Source: a bacterium | GTDB lineage: Bacteria > Planctomycetota > UBA1135 > UBA2386 | Length of the DNA: 64,000 bases | NCBI GenBank assembly: GCA_030432695.1 | Contig: JAUILN010000002.1 | Span: 682,001-746,000 of the forward strand | Reading direction: 5' to 3' | Part shown: positions 6,756-15,322 of the stretch, piece after piece | Layout of the letters: the number at the start of each line of letters is the position of its first letter | Position numbering within the stretch: position 1 is the first letter of the stretch | Made by a program: the position numbers and the translations under genes | The notes under the pieces: generated by a model | What the model saw: the letters and a program-made list of their open reading frames with translations, nothing else | What the model was told of the DNA's origin: nothing | Database searches by the model: none

Positions 6756-9683
6756 TCAGCTCGGTGGGCGGACCTCCCCGAGGTCGAGGCGCTGGTCGGG
6801 ACCGAGTGCGGTGACGTCGAGGTCGAAGAACTCGCCGCGGACGCCGTCGCGCAGGGTGCGGACTCGGAGGGTGCAGGGGCCCGGCACCAGGAGGCCGGTG
6901 TCGAAGTGGCCGTCTTCCTCGATCAGCGCCGCGAAGCCGCCTGCTTCGGGGAACTCCACGCGCAGCTCGCCCATGGTGGGCTGGCCCCCGGCATCGAGCA
7001 GTCGCCCCTGCACGCGCGCGGTCGGCAGGAAGCGGTCGGGAACCACGAGGTGGGTCTCGAACACGCCGGGGAGTTCCGCGAGACCGAGGTCGCGGCCGGC
7101 GATCTTCCGGTCGGTAGCCGAGAGCCACGCGGTCGACGGGACGTACAGGTAGCGCTGCATGGAGCCGTCCTTGCGGGTCACCTCCAGGAGCTTGCGCGTG
7201 TCCGGCTGCAGCGTGAGCCGGTAGGTCTCGCCGGGCCAGGTCTCGAGCGACACGCGACCCTGGTCGTCGATCCGACGCGTCACCTCCGGCGCATCCGACG
7301 GCTCGCTGGTCGGCCGGATCCGCACCACCCAGTCGATCAACGGCACGTTGCGCTCGTCGGTCACGAGCAGGTCGATGTGGCCAGCGCGCGCGAGCGTGAT
7401 CTCGAGGTCACGCTCCTCGCCGGGCCCACCCTGCAGCGTCAGCACCGTGTCGCGGAACCGGTAGACCCCGGGCACGCGCAGTTCGACTTCGCCCGCAGGC
7501 AGGCACTCCAGCGCGAAGTGCCCGCCATCGTCGGCGAGTGCTTCGGTCTGCGGACGATCCGCCGAGCGCGCCAGCACCCGCGCAGATCCGACCGGTTCGC
7601 CGGCCTCGTCGACGACCCTGCCGCTGAGTCGCCAGCCGCGGCGCAAGGTGACGTCGACGACGGTCGGGCGCTCCTTGCCGGCGACCACCAACCCGGCCCA
7701 CGGTTCACGACCGGCAGCCTGCACCAGCACCGTCACCATCTCGGTGTCGACCCAGAGGGGCCCGAAGCGACCCTGCTCATCGGTGCGCTCGCGCTGCACC
7801 TGGAACTGCGGATGGACCCGTCCGACGCGGACCATCGCTCCCGCAATCGGGTTGCCGGCTTCGTCGTGCACCACGCCCTCGACCGCGCCCTCGGCCGGGC
7901 CGAGTTCCAGGATCCGCCACTTGCCGTCGGCCACGACCTCCACCGGCCGGCCCGGCGCGAAGCCCGCGACGCCGTAGGCGAACAACCGCACGCCCGGCTG
8001 CAGGTCGACGATCCGGAAGCGGCCGTCGGGCCCGCTGCGCACTTCGAGCGGCATCGGCTCGTTGTCGTCCGGCGGTAGCAGACCGATCCGGGCTCCGGCG
8101 ACCGGCTCCCCCTCGGGCGTCCGCACCTCGCCCTTCACCCGTGTGCCGTAGGAGAGCGAATACTCCTCGAACACGTCCTCGTCGCGGATCTCCACGCGGC
8201 CGATCAGCCGGTCCAGTGCGTGCTCGCCGAGCCGCTCGTCGACCTCGAAGCGCGGCATGTCCGAGACCGGCGGCAGCTCCTGGTCGGCGATCAACTCGTC
8301 CACCTCCTCGACGTCGTCCGGCTCCTTCACGATGCCGTGCAATTCGAGCGACGGTGCGCCCGGAGGCAGATCGAGCTTCACGAGCCGCGGATCGAGGAAC
8401 GAGTAGCCGGTCACGTCCTCGGTGCGCGGCATCTCGACGAACGGCAGCTGCTCGTCGCTCAGCGGGTAGCCGCTGCCGTGGATCGTGGCGACGAGGGGCC
8501 CGTCGACAGGCCCCGCCCCCATCTGCTCGAGGCGCGGCGAGCGGTCGGCGATCACGTTGTAGCGGCCGGGTGGCAGGCCCTCGAAGACCGCGAGACCGTC
8601 CTCGTCGGTGCATTCGATACGCGCGTGCAATGCCGGCAGCCGACCGTCCTGCGGTTCGACGCGGACCGGCACACCGACGAGCGGCCGCTCGAAGACCCAG
8701 GTGGTGAGCTTCAAGCGCAGCACCGGCACGCCTCGCGTGGCACCCGGCGCATCGTCGTCTCCGACTCCTGGCTCGGCGACCGGAGTCCGCACGTCGGTCG
8801 GCGTCGGGCCGGATCCCGCGGCGACCTGGCGCGGCGCGGCCCCGGCGCCGGCCACCCGCGGCGCGACCATGCCTGCACGGCCGTCGTCGTTCTCCGACCA
8901 GACCCACGCACCGACCGTCACCGTGAGGAGCAGCAACGCCGCACCTGCGATCAACCCACCCTTCGTCGTCGCCTTCATCCCGAGCACCTGCATCGTGAAC
9001 ACCTGCAAGGCGACCGGGACCAACGACCCAGCCGCCGCGAACCGCGCAGCGCCGACGGCGAGCACCTCGCCGCGCACCGCCGCGAGCCCGCGCGCGGCGC
9101 GCAAGGGCGCGCCACCGAGCACGAGCGACGAAGCGACCCCCGCCGGCAACAGCCGCCGCAGTCGCTCCCGGGCCCGATGCAGTTGCACCCGCACGGTGCC
9201 GGGTGCCCGGTCGAGCACCTCGGCGATCTCCGCGGGCGCCAGGCCGTGCCGCAGCTCCAACAGGATCAGCGCGCGGTCCGCGGTGGGCAGCCGGTCGATC
9301 GCCAGCCGGACCTCGCGGTCGAGCTCGGCGCGGTCGGCCACCTCGGCGGGATCCGGCGACGCGGCGGGCACCACGACCCGCGCGGGGTCCGGACTGCGCC
9401 GCGCGTGTTCCCGCTGCCGCTGCGCATGCCGCTGCAGGATCCCGTTCAACCACGGCAGCAGCGGTCGGCCGGGATCGAACTCCCGCGCCTTGGCCATCGC
9501 CGTGACGAACGTCGACTGCAGCAGGTCTTCGGCATCGGCGAGGTCGACGGCAAGGTGGCGCGCCACGCGCAGCAGTCCCGGCGCCGTGGCCTCGAACACG
9601 CGGGCCAGGTCGTCGGGCCGGCCGTGCCGGGCCCAGGCCGCGAAGGTCCGGGCCAGGGGGTCGGTCTGCGAGGGGGTCTGCAT
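6756..9683 (-). CDS. ECF sigma factor fused through a membrane helix to extracellular carboxypeptidase-regulatory-like domains
   Basis: 975 residues in three parts. Residues 10-182 are an ECF sigma factor: region 2 around DLADAEDLLQSTFVTAMAKA and region 4 from LPTADRALILLELRHGLAPA to TVRVQLHRARERLRRLLP. A helix at 242-262 (GGLIAGAALLLLTVTVGAWV) spans the membrane. The remaining 700 residues are repeated beta-sandwich units of the CarboxypepD_reg type, such as GEPVAGARIGLLPPDD, GNPIAGAMVRVGRV and GEPVGSARVLARSADR. The design places a sigma factor in the cytoplasm covalently joined to an outside domain, so sensing and promoter choice could sit in one chain, perhaps released by proteolysis (inference). 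The ATG is followed directly by the sigma domain. It is divergent from the gene at 9819, with a palindromic repeat between. Confidence 0.85.
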   Translation of the reverse strand: MQTPSQTDPLARTFAAWARHGRPDDLARVFEATAPGLLRVARHLAVDLADAEDLLQSTFVTAMAKAREFDPGRPLLPWLNGILQRHAQRQREHARRSPDPARVVVPAASPDPAEVADRAELDREVRLAIDRLPTADRALILLELRHGLAPAEIAEVLDRAPGTVRVQLHRARERLRRLLPAGVASSLVLGGAPLRAARGLAAVRGEVLAVGAARFAAAGSLVPVALQVFTMQVLGMKATTKGGLIAGAALLLLTVTVGAWVWSENDDGRAGMVAPRVAGAGAAPRQVAAGSGPTPTDVRTPVAEPGVGDDDAPGATRGVPVLRLKLTTWVFERPLVGVPVRVEPQDGRLPALHARIECTDEDGLAVFEGLPPGRYNVIADRSPRLEQMGAGPVDGPLVATIHGSGYPLSDEQLPFVEMPRTEDVTGYSFLDPRLVKLDLPPGAPSLELHGIVKEPDDVEEVDELIADQELPPVSDMPRFEVDERLGEHALDRLIGRVEIRDEDVFEEYSLSYGTRVKGEVRTPEGEPVAGARIGLLPPDDNEPMPLEVRSGPDGRFRIVDLQPGVRLFAYGVAGFAPGRPVEVVADGKWRILELGPAEGAVEGVVHDEAGNPIAGAMVRVGRVHPQFQVQRERTDEQGRFGPLWVDTEMVTVLVQAAGREPWAGLVVAGKERPTVVDVTLRRGWRLSGRVVDEAGEPVGSARVLARSADRPQTEALADDGGHFALECLPAGEVELRVPGVYRFRDTVLTLQGGPGEERDLEITLARAGHIDLLVTDERNVPLIDWVVRIRPTSEPSDAPEVTRRIDDQGRVSLETWPGETYRLTLQPDTRKLLEVTRKDGSMQRYLYVPSTAWLSATDRKIAGRDLGLAELPGVFETHLVVPDRFLPTARVQGRLLDAGGQPTMGELRVEFPEAGGFAALIEEDGHFDTGLLVPGPCTLRVRTLRDGVRGEFFDLDVTALGPDQRLDLGEVRPPS

Positions 9684-9761
9684 CGGTCAACGGATCTCCC
9701 GCCGAGACCGCGCGGCGTTACGCGGATTCCGGGGGCGACTGCGGACCGTCGAGCGTACGAG

Positions 9762-9815
9762 AGGGTGAACGGTCAGGCCCATCCCGACTGTGAAGGGTCG
9801 AACCGTTCACCCTTT
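9762..9815. repeat. Palindromic intergenic repeat, copy 2 (long loop)
   Basis: The arms AGGGTGAACGGT and ACCGTTCACCCTT are separated by about 28 nt, longer than in the other copies. A partial inner GTGAAGGGTCG suggests a damaged or composite element. Unlike most copies it lies between two divergent genes, within the presumed promoter region, 4 bases before the ATG of the next gene. Confidence 0.7.
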
Positions 9816-9818
9816 CGT

Positions 9819-10310
9819 ATGGTGGCGCGGGTGGACCCGGACTCGCTGCTCGCACGTCTCGACGACTTCTCCCGCGCATTCGCCGAGCCGCTGTTCGCGG
9901 AGTTCCCGGAGTTGATCCCGCATGCGCGGGTCGAGAACGGGGTGCTCGAGATGGACTTCCATCCGGGAGCGCACCGCGAAGACGTGCGCGCGTTCCTCTC
10001 CACGGACTTCCAGGAGATCACGCTCGGTCTCGGCAAGTGGCATTCACACTTCGACTGGCCACCGTCACCGACCGAGTGGCCTCACTGGGGTGACCCCCTC
10101 GCCGCGCTGCGCGGCATCCTCGCCGACGAGCTGCGTGCCGAAGTGCGGACGCTCGACGGCAAGTGGACGCGCTCGCAGCTCCTCGATCCGGGCGAGACGG
10201 TCGACACCGCTGCCCTGCAGCCGGGCGAGGAGGTGTCGGTGCTGTCGTGGTCGGGCCGGCGCGACGAGGTACACAGGGGACCAGCGACGGGCGGACCAAC
10301 GAAGGACTGA
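9819..10310 (+). CDS. Conserved-looking hypothetical cytoplasmic protein
   Basis: 163 residues, not recognised. It is compact, soluble-looking and acidic, with aromatic-rich central sequence (GKWHSHFDWPPSPTEWP) and a C-terminal segment reminiscent of a small beta domain (EVSVLSWSGRRDE). There is no signal peptide or membrane helix. ATG 9819 lies right after the palindromic repeat; GTG 9831 is an alternative. It converges on the spermidine-synthase-like gene with only 6 bp between the stop codons. Normal codon use for the region supports it as a real gene; function unknown. Confidence 0.6.
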   Translation: MVARVDPDSLLARLDDFSRAFAEPLFAEFPELIPHARVENGVLEMDFHPGAHREDVRAFLSTDFQEITLGLGKWHSHFDWPPSPTEWPHWGDPLAALRGILADELRAEVRTLDGKWTRSQLLDPGETVDTAALQPGEEVSVLSWSGRRDEVHRGPATGGPTKD

Positions 10311-10316
10311 CCCGCG

Positions 10317-11042
10317 CTACCGCGGGCCCGACGCGAAGAACAACCAGTTGGTCTCGTCCTCTTCGCCGAACAGTTCGTCCTCGAACAGGGTCGTCTCGAT
10401 CTCGACCTCGGAGAACACCTCCCGCAGGACGGCCTCGAACTCCGGGGCATCGGCGCACGACCAGACCGCCAGGATCCCGCCCGGCGACAGGTGGCGCGCC
10501 ACCCGCCGCAGGCCTTCCGCGGAATAGAAGGTCGCGGTGGCACTCTCGCCGGCGAGCGGATCGTGCGGTGCGTGGTCGACGTCGACCAGGAGCAGGTCGT
10601 AGTGCACGGTCGGCGGCAGCGCGAGACGCCCGTAGACGTCGTCCTGGATCAGCTGACAGCGCGGGTCGGCCCGCAGCTCGGCAGCCAGCGGGATCAGGTC
10701 GCGCTCGAACCAATCGACGACCTCGGGCACGAACTCGACCACGTCGACCGCCGCGACCCGCGGCGACGCCAACGCCTCATGCGCGGTGTGGCCCAGACCG
10801 AGCCCTCCCACCAGGACGCGCAGACCTTCACCCTCGTGGCGTGCGATGCCGCGCTCTGCCAGGGCGCGCTCCGAGAGGGTGTTGTAGCCGCTCATCAGGG
10901 TGCGCCCGTCGACCAGGAGCTCGACGAACGGCGCGTCCGGGTCGGCCTGAGGCACGCGGTGGATGAGAACGAGTTCGCCGATCCTGGTGTCGGCGCGGGC
11001 GAGGATCTCGAGTTGCGGTGTGTTCAAGTACGGAAGATCCAC
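10317..11042 (-). CDS. Spermidine-synthase-like (polyamine aminopropyltransferase family) protein
   Basis: About 241 residues with a SAM-type Rossmann fold. The glycine-rich motif LRVLVGGLGLGHTAHEAL lies at residues 74-91, followed by VDVVEFVPEVVDWF, the acidic DDVYGRL and the active-site-like segment YDLLLVDVDHAPHDPL. These match spermidine synthase-like proteins in which the Asp side chains position the decarboxylated-SAM or related substrate. The usual N-terminal beta-strand domain is short, so it may be one of the many spermidine-synthase homologues of unknown substrate. The frame is open to 11165 but that part overlaps the upstream VCBS gene; GTG 11042 starts a natural N-terminus (VDLPYLNTPQLEIL). 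It lies 43 bp downstream of the VCBS gene on the same strand. Confidence 0.7.
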   Translation of the reverse strand: MDLPYLNTPQLEILARADTRIGELVLIHRVPQADPDAPFVELLVDGRTLMSGYNTLSERALAERGIARHEGEGLRVLVGGLGLGHTAHEALASPRVAAVDVVEFVPEVVDWFERDLIPLAAELRADPRCQLIQDDVYGRLALPPTVHYDLLLVDVDHAPHDPLAGESATATFYSAEGLRRVARHLSPGGILAVWSCADAPEFEAVLREVFSEVEIETTLFEDELFGEEDETNWLFFASGPR

Positions 11043-11085
11043 TCCCGGACCGGGCGATTCCAGCTCTTCCGCGCCCGGACTTCGA

Positions 11086-12354
11086 TCAGCGCCGCGATCC
11101 GTCGGTCCGGGGCTTCCGGAGGTAGAGCCACACCCAGCCGTGCGAATGGCTCTTGGTGCGCTCATAGGGGCGGATCTTGGCCCGCTGCGCCTCGACGGCC
11201 GCCAGGAGCTGCTCCCGCTCGTCCCCGGTGGCCCGGGCCAGGCGCGTGCGCAGCTCCACGTACTCCGCGTCGAGTTCGGCCTTCTCGGCCTGCTCCTCGG
11301 CGGTCAGCGGATCCGGCGTCGACTGCTGCCACGTGACGTCGCCAACCAGCAGGTCGGCCTGCCCATCGCCGTTCCAGTCGGTCACGTGGACCTTGACTCG
11401 CATGCCGTGTCGCGTCGGGACCGAGCCCTCCTCCTGACGCTCGTAGCCGCCGTTCCCCAGCAGCACCTCGGCGTCCGCGTAGCTCGGCGCGTCGTTCGCC
11501 CCGACGTTCCGATACCAGCTCACGCGTCCGGACTCGCTACCGACCAGCAGGTCACGCACCCCATCGCCATCCCAGTCGGCATGGTGAGCATTGCTGCCCT
11601 CGATCGACCTGCCGCTCGCGGTGCTCAATCCGCGGTGCTCGGCCGACCACCGCGGCACCTCCCGGCTGCCGATGTTGTCGACCACCTGCACGGCACCCGA
11701 ACGGTTGCCGACGACCAGGTCGAGGTCGCCATCGGCGTCCATGTCGACCAGCTCCGCGGTGACCGAATAGACCGTGTCGAAGGGCATCAGCAACGTGGCG
11801 CCCGTCTCGTCCTGCAACACCTCCCGCCCGGCGAACGTGCCGTCGTCGCGGCGGCGGAACAGATAGAACTGGCCGGTGTAGGAGCCCGTGACGATGTCGG
11901 TGTCACCATCCGCGTCGTAGTCCACGAACTGTGGACAGAAGCAGATGCATCAAGTGATCGGTACGGTCGCGTCGCGGCCGTCGGCCTGCAGATACTCGAA
12001 GTCCGCGAAGCGCGGCTCGGTGTTCGAACCGAGGTTGCGGTAGATGCGCAGCCGGCCGTTGGCGAAGCGGCCACCCTTCTTCCAGCCTTCGGCCAACTCG
12101 TCGGGTAGCTCGTCGTTGGGGAAGGTCCCGTTGCCGAACTCACCGACCAGCAGGTCGCGCTTGCCGTCGCCATCGAAGTCGAGCACGTAGGGGGCAGCGT
12201 GCCCGGTGGTGACGTCGATGGGCGCGTCGCCCGCGTGGATGCGGACGGGCGCGGCGAGGTCCGCCGACCGCGCCGGCGTCTGGCCGGTCAGGGTGGACGA
12301 GCAGGGGAACAGGAGGATCGCGGCGCCGAGGCCGTAGGGCAGCAGGTGGTTCAT
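11086..12354 (-). CDS. Secreted VCBS/FG-GAP repeat protein with in-frame TGA: candidate selenoprotein
   Basis: Read through the TGA at 11950-11952, the gene encodes 422 residues with Sec at position 135. It starts with ATG after AAGGAG (8-nt spacing) and a signal peptide (LGAAILLFPCSSTLTGQ). Calcium-binding VCBS/FG-GAP units lie on both sides of the TGA: VLDFDGDGKRDLLVG before it, then VDYDADGDTDIVTGSYTG, VDMDADGDLDLVVGNRSG, ADWDGDGVRDLLVGSESG and TDWNGDGQADLLVGD. The reading frame, the repeat pattern and the coding character continue unchanged across the TGA, which sits in ATVPIT-U-CICFCPQFVD. A hairpin of SECIS type follows (see 11920-11936). The alternative is a nonsense mutation or base-call error. 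TGA as a general sense codon is unlikely because most neighbours stop at TGA. The spermidine-synthase-like gene follows on the same strand. Confidence 0.7.
11920..11936 (-). promoter_or_regulatory. Putative bacterial SECIS hairpin downstream of TGA 11950-11952
   Basis: On the minus strand the bases GTCCAC-AGTTC-GTGGAC form a perfect 6-bp stem with a 5-nt loop. The loop begins 20 nt after the TGA and its second base is G. This fits the known rule for bacterial SECIS elements: a short hairpin about 16-37 nt after UGA with a G in the first two loop bases. The geometry nearly matches the hairpin in fdhA in this window; both 3' arms end 30 nt after the TGA. Confidence 0.55.
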
Positions 12355-12569
12355 GAGCAGCTCTCCTTTGCGGGCGGCCCGAGTCTACGCGATGCTTCGA
12401 GCGGTCCATGACCCGCACCGACACCCGGCAAGTTTGCCGCGGGACGCCAGCCTCGAACTCGATTGCCGAGGAGCCCGGCCCGGAATCCGTGTGAAGGCGA
12501 GAATCGATGATCCGCTTTGCGGTTCCGGGCGTCTCCGGCGTCGAGTCCGCCGCACGCCGAGGATTCGCG

Positions 12570-15227
12570 ATGACCGCCGCCGACACCACCGACCACCAAC
12601 TGCTCCACGCCTGGACCGCCGACGGCGACGCCCGGGCGTTCACCGAGATCGTCAAGCGCCACGGCCGCATGGTGCTCGGGGTGTGCCGGCGGATCGTGGG
12701 CGACGCGAGTCTGGCGGAGGACCTCGCGCAGGACTGCTTCGTCCGGCTGGTAGAGCTGCGTGACGCGCCGCATCGCAACCTGGCCGGCTGGCTGCACCGG
12801 GTGGCGACGCACAGCGCGGTCTCGGCCCTGCGCGCGCGGCGGCTGCGAGACGGCACGGGCCGGTCGCTCGAACCCAGCGACCCGGACGGTCCCGACCGCC
12901 ACGCCGCGCTGCGTGAACTCCAGGACCGGGTCGACGAGGTGATCGCCGAGCTGCCCGACAAGCTGCGCCAGGCGGTGGTCGGCCACTTCCTGCTCGCACG
13001 CACGCAGGTCGAACTGGCCCGCGAGTACGGCGTCGCCGAGCGCACCGTCGCCTACCGGATCCGCCGCGGCGTCGAAGAGGTGCGCCTCCGGCTGGCGCGC
13101 CGTGGCATCGAGATCGAACCGGCAGCCCTCGCCACGGCTCTGCTGGCACTACCTGCTCCGGCCGCGCTGGCACCCCACTGGCTGGCCGGACTGGGCAAGC
13201 TGGGACTCGCGGGACCGACCGCCACCGGCACGGCCGGCGCCGTTGCGTGGAGCGGTCTCGCGGTCGCCGGCTCGGCGAAGTCGACGGTGATCGCCGGCGT
13301 GGCGGTCGCCTTGCTGGCGGTGCTCGGTGCGTGGCTCGCCTGGCGTCCGGAATCCATGGGGTCACCAGAGCCCGGCCGTGCAGCTCCCGAAGTCGCCGCC
13401 GCGCCTGCCGACCGGAACACGACCGCGGCAGCGCCGGTCCGCGAGCCGGTGGCAGACCAAGGTGGCGAAGCAGCTCCGGTCGACACCGACGACCGCGTGC
13501 CGCTCGAAGGCCCGATGCTCGAAGGACTGGTGGTCGACGCGGCGGGCACCCCCCTCCCCGGTGCCCGGGTGATCCTCGCCGAGCTTCCGGCCCGGAGCGA
13601 CGAGCCGTGGATCCAGGTCGGCGGCCCGCCCACGCCGGAGGTCCACACCACGCGCTCGGGACCCGACGGACGGTTCGCGTTGCAGCGCGCCGAGACCGCC
13701 ACCCGCGGCTGGATCTGCGCCTCCCTGTCGGGCTACGCGATGGATCGCCACCACCTGCAGGCCGGCGCGGCGACCGATCTCGTGCTGGAGATGCACCCAG
13801 GACGCAACCTCGAGGGTCGCCTCCTCGACGGCGACGGCCGACCGCTCCCGAACGTCTTGCTCACCACCGACCAGTGCTGGCGCGAGTCGGACTTCGCCGA
13901 GCACAGCAGCGGCATCGCGCTCACCGACGAACGCGGCACGTTCGCGATCGGCATCGATCCCGAAGCAGTGGCCTGCACGCTCGGCGCGGAGTCGCCCGAC
14001 CACGGCCACGACGTGTTCGTCGGCGTGCCGACCGCGGGCTTCGCCGAGCTGCGGTGGAACGACCGCGCGGTGGTCGAAGGACAGGTCGCAGGGATGACCG
14101 CGGAGCAGGTCGGCCGCGTCCAGGTCGACGTCACCGGCTCGCTCGCCGATCCACCGATCCCGGTATGGCGCAGCGGCTGGAACATGCTCACCCGCTTCTC
14201 CGCCGAGGTCGACGCGGATGGCCGCTACCGCGTGGAGGGAATCCAGCCGGGCATGACCTACGACGCCTGCCTCGTCGAAGTGCCGACCGGTACCACCACC
14301 AGCCGCGGGCGACTGCGCCTCTCGCCCGACGGACTCGAACGCTTCCCGCTGTCGGCCGGCGAGGTCGTCACGCGCGACTTCGCGCTGCAGCCACCGATCG
14401 TGGTGACGGGGCGGGTCCTCACCGCGCAGAGCCGTCAGCCGCTCGCGGGGATCCGCATCGCCGCGTCGAAGGACGGAGTGACCCTCCACGACGTCTACGC
14501 CGAGACCGATGGCGACGGCCGCTACGAGGTGCGATTGACCGCGGGCCCCGGAACCTACCGCCTGCAGGCCGAGCCGCGTTGGACCCTGGCCCAGCAGAAG
14601 GGCGATTCGAGCGGCATCGACCGACTCCTCGACGCGAGCCAGCCGCACGCCATCGACCTCGTGCTCCCCGAACCGACGATCCTGGGCTTCCGGGTGCTCG
14701 ATCTCGCGGGGAAGCCGATCGAGAGCGTGCGCACCTCGCTGTCGGTGGAGTCCAGCGATGGGCGCCGTGCGTCCTGGGGCGACTCGCAACGCCTCGACGC
14801 CGAAGGTCGCGGCAGTCTGCGCCTGTTCGAGCCGCTGGCACGCCTGCGATTCCACGTGTCGCCATTCCCCGACGGACCGGGCGCGGTGCAGGTGTTGGAG
14901 GACATCACGCCGGGGGTCGAGGTCCCCGAACTGACGTTCACCTTGCCGCCGGCCTGCGACCTCGCCGCAGGTTTGGTCGACGCCGACGGCATTCCTCTGG
15001 CGGCAACCTCGGTGCACGTGACCGCGCACTACGCGGACGGCTCCCAGGAGTCGACGAATGCGACGACCGACGCGCTGGGCCGCCTGCTCCTCGCAGGACG
15101 GATGCGCGCGAACTCCACGGCGCGGCTGCGTCTGTCGGCGCAGGACGCCGGCTCGGCAACGTCGGAACTCGCCGCGACCCTGCCGGACGGAACAGCAGAC
15201 CTGGGAGTCGTCACGCTCGGGAAGTGA
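12570..15227 (+). CDS. ECF sigma factor fused through a membrane helix to extracellular carboxypeptidase-regulatory-like domains (second copy)
   Basis: 885 residues. The N-terminal 180 residues are an ECF sigma factor: LLHAWTADGDARAFTEIVKR and DASLAEDLAQDCFVRLVEL (region 2), and LPDKLRQAVVGHFLLARTQ with EYGVAERTVAYRIRRGVEE (region 4). A single helix near residues 239-258 (STVIAGVAVALLAVLGAWLA) is followed by Ig-like/carboxypeptidase-regulatory units such as GTPLPGARVILAELPA, GRPLPNVLLTTDQCW and RQPLAGIRIAASKDG. ATG 12570 is preceded by GAGG at a 6-7 nt distance; the open frame extends upstream to 12507 without a better site. Same architecture as the gene at 6756-9683. It is divergent from the VCBS gene and 95 bp ahead of a sulfatase gene on the same strand, which could be a target. 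Confidence 0.85.
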   Translation: MTAADTTDHQLLHAWTADGDARAFTEIVKRHGRMVLGVCRRIVGDASLAEDLAQDCFVRLVELRDAPHRNLAGWLHRVATHSAVSALRARRLRDGTGRSLEPSDPDGPDRHAALRELQDRVDEVIAELPDKLRQAVVGHFLLARTQVELAREYGVAERTVAYRIRRGVEEVRLRLARRGIEIEPAALATALLALPAPAALAPHWLAGLGKLGLAGPTATGTAGAVAWSGLAVAGSAKSTVIAGVAVALLAVLGAWLAWRPESMGSPEPGRAAPEVAAAPADRNTTAAAPVREPVADQGGEAAPVDTDDRVPLEGPMLEGLVVDAAGTPLPGARVILAELPARSDEPWIQVGGPPTPEVHTTRSGPDGRFALQRAETATRGWICASLSGYAMDRHHLQAGAATDLVLEMHPGRNLEGRLLDGDGRPLPNVLLTTDQCWRESDFAEHSSGIALTDERGTFAIGIDPEAVACTLGAESPDHGHDVFVGVPTAGFAELRWNDRAVVEGQVAGMTAEQVGRVQVDVTGSLADPPIPVWRSGWNMLTRFSAEVDADGRYRVEGIQPGMTYDACLVEVPTGTTTSRGRLRLSPDGLERFPLSAGEVVTRDFALQPPIVVTGRVLTAQSRQPLAGIRIAASKDGVTLHDVYAETDGDGRYEVRLTAGPGTYRLQAEPRWTLAQQKGDSSGIDRLLDASQPHAIDLVLPEPTILGFRVLDLAGKPIESVRTSLSVESSDGRRASWGDSQRLDAEGRGSLRLFEPLARLRFHVSPFPDGPGAVQVLEDITPGVEVPELTFTLPPACDLAAGLVDADGIPLAATSVHVTAHYADGSQESTNATTDALGRLLLAGRMRANSTARLRLSAQDAGSATSELAATLPDGTADLGVVTLGK

Positions 15228-15322
15228 GCGAGTTGTGGTGCCGAGGCACGGCGAGTTGCGTTCGGGCCGCCCCACCGCGTCGGCAGCCTCCCCCTGCCGT
15301 GCCGACCGGTGGGGACGAACCG

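Noticed and set aside
11950..11952. TGA as evidence of a code in which TGA is always sense
   Set aside because: Many surrounding genes end at TGA with overlaps such as ATGA and GTGA, so TGA is a normal stop here.
13247..15322. Long plus-strand frame running into the sulfatase
   Set aside because: Arg/Pro-rich shadow of the ECF-fusion gene; the sulfatase begins at its own ATG with a signal peptide.
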